Part shown: positions 48,236 to 58,740 of the stretch, piece after piece
How positions within the stretch are numbered: position 1 is the first letter of the stretch
How the letters are laid out: every line of letters begins with the position of its first letter
Source: Uranotaenia lowii
Taxonomy: Eukaryota; Arthropoda; Insecta; Diptera; Culicidae
NCBI RefSeq assembly: GCF_029784155.1
Contig: NC_073692.1
Coordinates: 322,769,906-322,833,905, forward strand
Direction: 5' to 3'
Length of the DNA stretch: 64,000 bases
The notes under the pieces: generated by a model
Told to the model about the DNA's origin: nothing
The model's database searches: none
The model's input: only the letters and a program-made list of their open reading frames with translations
Made by a program: the position numbers and the translations under genes

Positions 48236-48720
48236 TTGTATAAAATTGGCCCAAGTATACTGCCCTGAAGGACACCAGCTCTAATAGATGTCCTGCACAG
48301 CATGGATTTTGATAGCTTACTTGCAAAGTTTTGAATAATTTCAGTGTGAATACACGAAAATCAAATCGAGCTAATTAGGCTACTAAATCTTTGTGCCTAA
48401 CACTGCCAAAAGCTTTTTCAATATCTAGAAGAGAAACACCAGTCGAATAACCTTCAGATTTACTAGCGTTAATATTATTAGTTAAACTCATATGTTGATG
48501 TGTAGTAGAATGCCCATGGTGAAAACCAAATTGTTTATCAGGGAAAATAGAACTCTGATTAATGTAAATCATCATTCTTATCAAAATAACTCTCTCAAAT
48601 AGGATAATGAAGGAAACAAACTTTTTGGTCGATAACTTGAAGGCTCTGAAGCACTTTTTCCAGGTTTCAAAATTGGAGTTACTTTGGTATTTTTCCATTT
48701 ATTGATTATAATTTTAATGG
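48236..48720 (-). pseudogene. Jockey-type LINE reverse transcriptase fragment, broken
   Basis: Read on the minus strand: KVTPILKPGKSASEPSSYRP, a frameshift near 48610, FERVIL, QSSIFPDKQFGF, HSTTHQHMSLTNNINASK, then motif A as LLDIEKAFGSV (the first Asp kept, the usual second Asp now Gly), a stop near 48374, LQVSYQN, another frameshift, and RAGVLQGSILGPILYNT, where it ends at the neighbouring repeat. The YADD part and 3' end are missing. Clearly dead, and a different family from the LINEs at 22531 and 53948. Confidence 0.8.
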
Positions 48721-51133
48721 CATGTGCGGCGGAATGAAAACTGGTGAGAATTTATTTATAGAAATTTGAAAGAAAGGTGAAAGCTTGATAGGTGTTGAAA
48801 TTTTAAGCTAGAGGGCATGTTGATGAAAAGCTCCCATGAATTGCCCCGCTTTTGCTCTACACTAGCTAACTATACATGAGAAACTGAGAAAGAGAATTCC
48901 CATATAAAGCGACAAAGTAAGAAGTCCTTAAAATAAGATGTCTTTTATAGTGAAACCATTTTGTGACGCCAAATCATTCATATTATTTGAAAAAAAAAAT
49001 AAAAGTTTGATCATCAAACAGGCCATTTTCGCACTTTTACTTCAAATTCCTACAATAACTGTATTGTGGATGTTTGCTTGACATGTACCTACCTACATCA
49101 AAATTTAGTTTCAATTCACCTCTTTATTTGTAGACACACCTTAACAGAAACGAAAAATCCTCCAACTCGACTAACTCGACGTCCACCGGATGGCTGGTTG
49201 GTTGGTCTTCATCTATCCTTCTCTCATAACTAATCCGCTTATAGGCCACGCGACCCGCGAATGAAGTTTAGCCAGAAACGAAACTATCTCTACGTTCGAC
49301 CGCAGAAGCAGCAATAGCAGTTGAATGAAATAAATGAGTTGAAGTGAAGTGGAGTTGGTTGGAGGCTTCAAGAGGCTGTTTCATTCCTTCGTGATTGTAT
49401 TTTTTTTTGCGATACTTGTAGACCATTTACCACCTAGAAGTATCATCATGATCATCATCGTGGTTGGCTTTGTCATCGATGGATACCCCGGAATGATGAT
49501 CAGCATCTTTAACATTTCCTGTGATCCTCAAGTGGTGGATCGTAAATAACGTAACCGGGTGGAAGGAAATTTCCCTGAAAATCAAAAAGGTTTGAAGATA
49601 TTGAAGAAAACTGGTCTTATAATTTTAAAAATACCTAGAGTAAGAATTTTTCTGACATGCAATGGAATGCCTTTGCAGAAAAGTATCAAAAAAATCTCTC
49701 TTAAAAAGTAGTTATTTTTAGCCGGTCCCCAAAGAAATCGTCTCTGATGTAGAAAACCTTAGCGGATTGTGACGGAGAATGGTTTGCGACCACGGATCCG
49801 TGATTGTTCAGGAGAAATCAAAGAAACTAACTGGCAGCTGTTCGCTTTTGATGGTGAATTTATTTTTTCCTCTCCATCTATCTCGGACTTGCGATTGTCA
49901 GCTGTTAAACGGAAATCGTTTGATTGACCTCCGGTTGAAAGCTGTTATTCGTTAAACTAAACGCATCTTTAACCAGTTGGACGTAACGGATTTTCTCTAG
50001 AATTTAAACTTGAATGCTTTATACTAGTTTGGTGGAACATGAAAGCTCAAATGTTTCTGAAGTTTATTCGCAAATGCCTTGGAAAAGCCTTCAGATGAGA
50101 ACATTTCAAAACTATCACCTTCAGTGATGAATTTGATTGACGTTTCAAATTAAACCCATCATCTATGAGTGCGACTTCAAACAATCCGGGTGGGTGGTCG
50201 AATGAGATGTAAACAAAAGCAAAGCACAAGTAAAGCAACAACTCATGGAGAGAAAACAACAAACGACTTCACATTACTACCCACGCCTGCCTTCAAGCCG
50301 AAGCATAAGCTTTTGTCTTAAGACCAGAGTTGTGAGATAGAACTAACTGCTGCTAACTTTTCATCAAAAAGCCCCCGACAACAATATGCGCTCGAGGGCC
50401 GCCCACTTTGGCGACTTTTGGCCCACTAACACCGGAAAACAAGGCTGGAAGCACTGTTGCTGCTGAGAATTCGCAAAAGACAGAAACATAGCTCGGGGAA
50501 AGAGGGAGTTGGTGCGGCACCTGCCTGAAATGAATCTCCTGTAGTAACCCACTAGCTAAGGAGGTTCAGATAAAGTTGAAGGCTGGTGGGAATTTTCGCG
50601 TATCAACCTACCTCAGTTACTGTGCCAAAGAGATACCTACCGGTCTTTTCTGATGTTGAGGGATCTAAAAGTTTAATGAGCAACTGGTGTTTGTGATATT
50701 TTTTTTTTTCGTTGTTGCCCATTGTTGCCTTCATCTATGATGGGGCGCTCTTTCAGTAGGCACCTACCTACTTGAACGCTATGTCATTATAAGAGGGGCT
50801 TAAATTCCGTAGGAAAACTCCACTGCTGCGTCAAAAGTTCAAGGTCGTCAGTTGAGTTACACTAAGTGATTAACTCTGAAGGGTTATGACGATACGAAGT
50901 TATGCTGCAAAATGTTGGGACCGGGATGAACATATCTGCAAAGTATCAAACTAGAAATTCAGTTTTCTTTATAGATTTTCTCAAGAAATGTTGAAATTAT
51001 ACCTTTTTTTTTATAAAAAAAATATATATCAATATTTTTATTTTGAATAATGCGGAAAACATTTGACCATTTTTTTTTTCAATTAAAGCTCAAAAGTGAG
51101 TAGCCAAATAATTGAAGACCATTAAATTATATT
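48721..51133. other. Mixed stretch, GC-richer at ~49140-50900
   Basis: The middle part is unique-looking and richer in GC than the flanks, with no repeat ends. Short frames (49349-49549 plus, 50262-50047 minus, 50552-50364 minus) carry no recognisable domain. It could be conserved non-coding sequence. No gene supported. Confidence 0.35.
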
Positions 51134-51271
51134 CATAACACTACATTACATTACATTACATTACATAACACTACATTACATTACATTACATTACATTACA
51201 TTACATTACATTACATTACATTACATTACATTACATAACATTACATTACATTACATTACATTACATTACAC
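51134..51271. repeat. Pentanucleotide microsatellite (TTACA)n
   Basis: About 27 copies of TTACA/CATTA in a row with a few interruptions (CATAACACTA). Confidence 0.98.
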
Positions 51272-52261
51272 TGCATAAATGCCATTATTTTCAATTCAAA
51301 TTTAAATACGTTTATTTTCAAAATCTTTATAAAACTTTTCAGTTTTGCCAAAAAAGTGACAAAATTTTTAACATATTTTAAAAAGTTGTTTGCTTCATGG
51401 TAGAAAAAAATACGCATATTCGGATTCAACGCCCACTAATTTATTATCTCAGTTTTTTAAACTCCTAGAAAAAATGTGAATTTTGTAGCCTTTTGTAGTC
51501 AGTTATTGGAATTTACATTTGTATATTTGTAATAAAACAATTGTATTTTGAGTTTAAGCGTTTAAAATCGTTTACAAAATCCGAACAATCAGGATGTTGG
51601 TTTTGAAATGACCTTCTTGAATTATTAGCCATGCCTATTAATAAAATTGAGTGTCAAATTGATTAATTTCAAGTTATTAGAATCTGACTTAACCATTTTA
51701 ATATCGAATAACGCTATTTCGTTGTTACGATGTTCATTTTTTTGCTCATCTGCTTAGACCTTTATTTCAATTAATAAAAATGTAATCATACACTTCAACT
51801 TTCGTTTTATCAAATTATTTTTAAATCTCTGTAGACTTCACCATTCGGCTCGGTACCCAAGCAACCAAAAGTCCCATAAAACAGGTACAAAAACGCTTAC
51901 TCAGCCCCATCATTGATATGAAGTATGTTCTATGCAGCTCAAAATTGAAGTTCTTATTGATACTTTCAAGTTCCAAAACAAGTCTTAATGATCTTCTATT
52001 CAGCTTCCAGCGGCCTTTTTATTCAGCTTCCAAAAAATCGCAAAATGAGCAAAAAATTTCTCTCTATCTCAACTGCACCATTGGCTTCGGTTCATATCAC
52101 CTTCTCTTGATTATCTACTATGTTCTGTACATGGTGTCGCCATGATGCCATGCACCGATTTCAAAACTCGACAAATTGATCAATTGCTGCTTTCCTACAT
52201 TTCCTACATATATCGCATCAGAATGGTCACTCAATTACCAAATTACTTATTGAAAAAAAAA
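51272..52261. other. AT-rich stretch without recognisable features
   Basis: Frame 51918-52145 has no recognisable motif. Nothing else supported. Confidence 0.4.
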
Positions 52262-52560
52262 CTTACCTAGCTTGGGGATCGAACCCTGACCTTCGTGGTG
52301 AGAATCGAACACGCTACCACAAGACCACGCCTAGATGTTGTTCTAACTGAAACTAAAACTCGAAGTGGTGATTTGATTTTGAAAGCACATCAATGCACTT
52401 TTTGTGACTTACCAAATCTCCTTTTGAGCACTTTTGTGCCCTTTATGTGACTTAAGTCCCGTATAACGTACGTATAAATCACTTTTGCAACTTTCAAGTT
52501 CGTTAATGAGTACATAAAGATCACTCATGGGAATTGGGCAAAACAAGTTACATACAACGT
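52262..52560 (-). repeat. Dispersed repeat with tRNA-like 3' part, copy 2 (pair of 27240-27545)
   Basis: Reverse-orientation relative of 27240-27545. On the minus strand the last part (52330-52262) reads CTAGGCGTGGTCTTGTGGTA, GTTCGATTCTCACCACG and a second B-box-like GGTTCGATCCCC, then a T9 run. This copy keeps the tRNA-like end better than its partner. Confidence 0.75.
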
Positions 52561-53947
52561 ATGTACATATTGATCACTTTTGCAACTTTCAAGTTCAATA
52601 ATGAGCACATAATGTTCACTAAAGGGAATTGGACAGTTGATTCTCTTTGTCAGCCAATATGTAACTTTGAATGCCTTCATTCAAGTAAAATATTACTTTT
52701 GATTGCTTGGGTATTAAAAGAGTAGAGCAATACTTTTCTGTTGATGGTAACGGCTAATGGCTCGGGTAATGACACTTATTTTTTTTTTACTGTCCCCAAT
52801 AAAAAATTTATGGTTAAAAGCAGAAATCGTTTATACCTAATTTAAGATCTAGAATTTTAAATTTCAAATGAGAAAAAAAAACCTATTGTGTCCTTGCCCA
52901 ATGTGTTAATTCTTCTAAAAATATTTTTAAAAAAACACAAAACTTAATCAGAAACTTGAAATCATGTATCTCGAGTTGAATCATTGACTATATGTTATAT
53001 TCTCACGGAAGATTTCGAAACTCTCTGTTGGAAATATTGAATCTTTATTAATGTTTTGTATTTTGAAATAACTCCCAGAATCAACAAAAAAAAATGAAAT
53101 AATGCTAAGAAAACTGCTTTTGGAAATTTGAAGAGTTTAAAGTAGAGCTAATTTTTCAAAAAGAAGATATCACTGACATCATATTGTAGAACTGCTTTAA
53201 AATTTTAAAACCAATGAACTCAACAGTTTTTATTTTTCTGTTTTCAGGTAACTTTCATCTAACCAACATATTTCAAGGCAAGGAATCCATCTAAACTAAT
53301 GAGTAATGATTAATTGAACAAAAAGGTAAATATAAATTCTTTGCTCATAATTTAATTGCATGGACTTTTCTTAACATTTTTATCAATTTTTTTCAATCGT
53401 ATTCAACCGAATAAAAAAATTGCCGAGTTTGCTCTCAAATCCCAACCTTAAATTGTTTCAATGTTTAATGTTTTAATTCTAAATTCGGAATTTAAATTTT
53501 TTCACCTGAGACATGAAATGAAAATTTTATATTTGAATCAGTTGTTTACATCTGGAATCATAATCAAAATTCAAGGAATTGATATATTTTAGACATTTCG
53601 GTTTATGTAAAGTTGAATTAAAAAACACAAATCTGTGCTTTACAATTAAATGTAAATTTGTCAGTCAATTTCTTAGTTTATTTCTGAAATGTTACCTAGA
53701 ATTAAAAAAATCACGAATCATCGCATATGTTCGGATGAAGGCCACTATTCAGTTCAAGGCCATGCCATCATTTCAAAAATTTCTAGACTTTTCTGTCAAA
53801 ACTGTAGAACGTTACAAAAAATTTTAAAATGAAGATTTTGAACAATGAAAAACTTTTTAAAAGCCCACCAGAAATTTTAACTTTAGTGTTAAAGGATTAA
53901 GAGTATTTTTTTTTGTTTTCTTTTACCTAATCTGTTAAATACAAGTA
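52561..53947. other. AT-rich stretch without recognisable features
   Basis: A partial direct repeat of CACTTTTGCAACTTTCAAGT is at 52482 and 52576, continuing from the repeat above. Otherwise nothing supported. Confidence 0.4.
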
Positions 53948-55759
53948 TTACAACACAAATTGCAAGTTGTTGATTGGCAAACAATATTCCGAGCTGAAAA
54001 CTCAACAGACAATCAAGTGGAGATTTTTTACAAAATTCTTGGTAATATTCTTAAAGAATTTGTTCTAACAAAATTAAAGCGACGAACAAATAATAACAAA
54101 AATCCGCCATGGTTCACGAAAGAGCTTGTGCATTAAAGAAATAAAAAGCAGAAGGTACATAAAAACTGGAAAAAGAATCCATCGTTAGTCACTAAGTTAG
54201 AACACCAAGAAGCCAGTAATCGACTAGCAATACGCTTAAATACTTCTTCCCAAGACTATAATATAAAAATTGAGCAAAACATAAAATCGAACCCAAGAAA
54301 CTTTTTTAGATATGTCAAAACAAAATTAAAAAACAATAGTTTTCCAACTCGCATGCACTTTGGCAGCATAGAAGGTCAAATATCAGACGAAATTTGTAAT
54401 CTATTCGCCGACTTTTTCCAAACTGTTTACACTAGTTTTTCCTAGCAAGATCATAATACTTCCTTTTTTAGTTATTTCTGTGATTCAACGGCATTAACTG
54501 TAGTAGAATCAATTTCCATTGAAGAAATATGTAAAACCATTTCCTTCTTAGACAGCACTAAAGGGCCCGGGCCTGATGGAATTCCTCCACTTCTTTTAAA
54601 AATCTAGTAAATGAACTGAGTATGCCATTGTTTCCTCTATTTAACTCTTCATTGAAATCAGGTGTTTTTCCTCAAGTATGGAAAGAATCATTTCTTGTAC
54701 CCATATTTAAGTCAGGAAAAAAATCTGACATAAAAAATTACAGGGGCATAGCCATTTTATCGTGCACACCATAACTTTTCGAAGCTTTATTGAATGAAAA
54801 AAAATATATAACCAAATTAAAACTCTCATGACTGAAAAGCCTCTGGGGTGCCTCAAGGCTCCCATCTCGGCCCCCTTTTATTTATTTTATACGTAAATAA
54901 TATAACTTGTCTTCTCAATCAGTCAAATGTGTCAATTTATGCTGATGATATGAAGCTTTATATGAAAGTTAATAGCGAAGAAGACTTCAGAATCTTTCAA
55001 AACGAAGTTAATGTATTTAACAAATGGTATATTAAAAGTCTGCTCAAACTTAACGTGGCAAAATGTTCAAATATTGTATTTACCAGAAGAAAATGTCAGT
55101 CATATGAAATTGTCAAATTGGGTGATGATCCTGTCGAGAGAGTCAAAAAGATTAGAGACATTGGAGTTATATTGGACTCAAAACTTACCTTTGTAGATCA
55201 CTTTAACTCAATAATTCAGAAATCGAACAGTATGTTAGCATTTATAAAACGTTTTAGTTATAATTTCAAAGACCCATACACAATAAAAACATTGTACACA
55301 GCTTATGTTAGATCCATTCTTGAGTATTGTAGCATTGTGTGGTCGCCTTTTCAAATTTCTTATAAAAACCGTTTGGAATCAGTCCAGAAACAATTTGTTC
55401 TATTCGCTTTACGAAATTTAGGATGGTCTCAGAGCCAATTACCTAGCTATGAATCACGCTGCCTGCTTATAAACATAGAAACATTAAGTGTAAGAAGAGA
55501 GTTTGCTGCAATCTGTTTCGTAAACGACATAATTAATCAGCGCGTTCAGTCTGCTTATCTACTAAATCAATTAAACTTTTTTTGTCCTTACCGTCATTTT
55601 AGAACAAGAAATCTTTTCATTATAACCTCTACTCGAACTGACTATGGAAAATATAGTCCAATGAATTGTCTTATGTATAGTTATAATAAATGTTATGAGA
55701 ACATAGACTTAACTATGCCAAAACAGCAGCTGAAAAAAGGTTTTTACGGTAACAGGTAA
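53948..55759 (+). pseudogene. LINE reverse transcriptase, multiple stops and a ~290-bp deletion removing motif A
   Basis: Upstream part: DWQTIFRAENSTDNQVEIFY, NPPWFTKELVH, a TAA at 54134, NPRNFFRYVKTKLKNNSF, FADFFQTVYTSFS, a TAG at 54443, STKGPGPDGIPP, more stops and a frameshift near 54600, then VWKESFLVPIFKSGKK and NYRGIAILS. At about 54838 the sequence jumps directly to GVPQGSHLGPLLF; compared with copy A about 95 codons are missing, including motif A. From 54848 a 303-codon frame is intact with YADD and the C-terminal region. The long intact 3' half next to a broken 5' half suggests uneven decay or a chimeric history. Confidence 0.85.
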
Positions 55760-55915
55760 CGATGAACCTGACTTAGTAAATGTAAAGGAAAATCATTACT
55801 ATTAAGCCTATTTGAAATTTGTAATCCCTAGCTTTAAGTTATTTTACATGTAGCCTACAATTTTTGGCGAAATTAATAAATAAATAAGTTAATAAAATAA
55901 ATAAATAAATAAACT
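53948..55915 (+). mobile_element. 5'-truncated LINE, copy B of the 22531 family
   Basis: The segment begins inside the pre-RT region, includes the degraded reverse transcriptase, and ends with an (AAAT)n tail at about 55876-55915. Residue-level similarity to copy A is obvious in the C-terminal 300 codons (ILDSKLTFVDH, SVQKQFVLFALR, LPSYESRC). Both tails are AATAAATA-type. Confidence 0.85.
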
Positions 55916-56277
55916 AACGAATTTTTCAAAGTAATATTAAACCGAATTGGATTTTGGATATTATTAAAACAGAAGGCAAATAGATTTTCAATCTTCAAAA
56001 CATTTGTTAAATAAAATAAAACTGAAGAGACATAGAAATGTCAGAAATACTTCTTAAGAATTCCTAAAATTAAAGAATTTAACATTTGAAATGAATTTTT
56101 CCTCATAAGTTTTTCAAAATATTATAAATAACAAAATTATTCAAAGTCAGTTTTTGTCTCTCCTGTTGTTTTGTTCGTTCATCAGTTATCAATGATTGGT
56201 TTCATTGAGAACTGATTAAATTTCTTAGCTAATAAGTACACATCACTAAAACCAGATTTGAAAAACAAAATATGTCG
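55916..56277. other. AT-rich stretch without recognisable features
   Basis: No supported gene or repeat. Confidence 0.4.
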
Positions 56278-56566
56278 AAGTAGTCGAAGATTCCTTTAAA
56301 TTCAGCTACAGTATTTGAAAGACTCAAATACTAGTATTTCACTAGCTACTTGCTAGCATTCTCAGTGGGTTATCGACTGAAGAAAGTGTATCATTTCCTT
56401 CCCTTAAATTGTCCAAGACTTGGACACTTGGACAATATAAGGGAGAGAAATGATACACTTTATTGAGTCGATAACCCACTGAGGATGCTAGCAAGTAGCT
56501 AGTGAAGTACTAGTATTTGGGTCTTTCAAATACTGTAGCTGAATTCAAAGGAATCTTCGACTACTT
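56278..56566. mobile_element. 289-bp inverted repeat (foldback MITE)
   Basis: The left arm from AAGTAGTCGAAGATTCCTTT to about 56416 pairs with the right arm to 56566. The arms are roughly 135-140 bp with few mismatches, around a tiny centre of TTGGACA words near 56420. No TSD was identified with certainty. Confidence 0.85.
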
Positions 56567-56716
56567 TGAAATCATGAATCATTCAGCTAAGAGGTTCTTC
56601 AAAGCTTTGATTATAAGCCAAATATGTCAAAATTATCGAGTTTAGGAAACTAAAATCTGTCAAATCACAATCCTTAAAATAAAGGCAAAGAAATTGCTGT
56701 TTTTTTATAATAAGAA

Positions 56717-56830
56717 CTAGCTGACCCGGTGTGCTTTGCTACACCTTCCGAAAATAAATTAAATGTTAACTTCAGACATGTTAACATTTAATTTATTTTC
56801 GGAAGGTGTAGCAAAGTACACCGGGTCAAG
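56717..56830. repeat. CTAGCTGACCCGGT repeat folded into a 48-bp near-perfect hairpin
   Basis: 56723-56770 is the reverse complement of 56780-56827 with a single mismatch, around a 9-nt loop (TTCAGACAT). The arms carry GACCCGGTGTGCTTTGCTAC and the AATTAAATGTTAAC end. The head CTAGCTGACCCGGT is shared with 28114. Confidence 0.9.
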
Positions 56831-58099
56831 CTCTATTTCTTAAACAGCATTTCAAACCAAATGTCAAGCTAATTTAGAAGTTTAAGTTTAAGTTTATTAT
56901 TCCAAATAACGGTAGCCTCAAAGCAAATTAAAGCTTTAAAAAAAGCCGCAACTGGAATTTCGAATTTCGGTACAAAGATGATTTAATAATATTTTCTTGA
57001 AATTGATCTTGAATTTGTTTTTCAATATCTGAAAATTTTACTCTGTTTTTAAAAGCTTCAAAGAGTTTATAATGATGTCCCTCTTGCAATGAAAAAAGTA
57101 CTCACAAACTACTATAACTGAGTTTTGAGTATCTGCAATTCGCTTTATTTGTCTAATAAGATTTCAAATTATGCCAAATATATTATGAATGAAGACTCGC
57201 CACCTTCTTTCCGCCCCCAAACAGAAGTAAAGGAGGGTCTCAAATTCTTCGAACTCAAACATCCTCTCTTCCTTTTGCTTTAAAAGTTCTTGGTTTTTTT
57301 TTTTTTTTTTTACATTTATTAAGTTTTCAAGCTATACATCGCAATTTATATTGAACTCCTTTTGTCTCTCCCTTCTTCACACTGCAATGCAGAAAGGTTT
57401 GTAACAATCATAGAGACATATCTCGTACTCAAATATTTTCCCATGTTAAATCTTGTTTATAATTTTTCTCGCAATATAATAAACTTAGAGACATGACACA
57501 TTACAATTTGAAATGATGCCGAACAGCATTTGTCATAGTATGAAATCGGGCGACTTTTTATACTGCAAATTACTATATTTTGGTTTGTTTTAGCAAAAAG
57601 TGAAAATAAAATTTATTTTGATAAACTGCAACTCAATGAATCAAGGAAAATAATGGTTATTAAAGGGGAAAAAAATATGTTTAAATTTTGTTATTCGACT
57701 GAATTACAGCAATTTTCTCTTTTTTGTGTGCTGAGGATCTATTTAAGACTTTTCTAGATTTAAACCTACTGACCTTATCTGTTCATTACAATCGAATGAA
57801 AAGCAGATTATCAAAAATCTAATGGATCGAAAAAAAAATCTGTTCATGCTCCGTCAGTGGTATGAAAAGTATCTAAAAATTTTCATAATCATAATTTTAA
57901 CATCACACAAAACCTTGAAATTAAGATTTTTGCACAGAGAAGGCTAACAGTTATCATAGTTTCTTATGCTTTATTTTTTTTTTAAATTTAAATCTTAATT
58001 TCAATTCAAATGCAAACGGATGTTAACATAGTTGAGCTTTAATAAATGTAAAAAAATATGTAAATCTTTCAAACATATCAATTTTCGTTTGTTACATAA
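56831..58099. other. AT-rich stretch; T18 run at 57294-57311
   Basis: No gene or repeat supported. Confidence 0.4.
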
Positions 58100-58740
58100 C
58101 TAAATCATTTCTCAACAAACTTTTGTTGAAAGAAATAAATGCAAAAATGTTGACAAAAAGTTAACATTTGTCCAAATTATTCAAGCAAGTGAAAACACAA
58201 TACTATTTCTGAACTTATTCATAGATGCGAAATATAGTGTAAAGGCTTTGAAATTAATTTAAAACTTGTTCCTGTTTGTTTTATCAAATTTCATTGATAT
58301 ATCTGCAGTTTTTTTGCAGTTTAAGTAAACGTTTGATACTCAACTTTTACTGATTGCTGTTTTAAACAAAAGACCATCATTTATAAAGATATTTTTTATA
58401 ATTTTGAATATCCACTTCAGATTCAACACGCGGGATACCACTTTCAGACCTTTCTCATATAATGCTGAATCATTTTGGATAGAAAATTCCTAAAAGGTAG
58501 ATGTTTCATGGCTAAAAGGCGCGTTTGAAATTGTTCCACCATGTAAAATGACAGGAGTTAAAAGTATTTTCAACACTTTCCGGTCATATTCAAATTTATC
58601 AAAAAAATAATTCTGCTTCCACTGACACATCAATCTAAAAAAAAGTCTCTTCTATGTGGCCAAAATACGTAAAATACTAACACACTTTTCATGTTAAGTG
58701 CGTACTTGAATTGTGTGTAAAAAAATAGTACCTACAGTGT
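58100..58740 (-). repeat. Dispersed repeat, copy 2 (pair of 12200-12840)
   Basis: Reverse-orientation, diverged relative of 12200-12840, colinear over its length. The sharpest shared block is the reverse complement of CTGCAGATATATCAATGAAA, at about 58290-58310. Confidence 0.65.

Noticed and set aside
54134..54445. In-frame TAA and TAG in LINE copy B as recoded codons
   Set aside because: Further stops, a frameshift and a large deletion in the same copy show ordinary decay.
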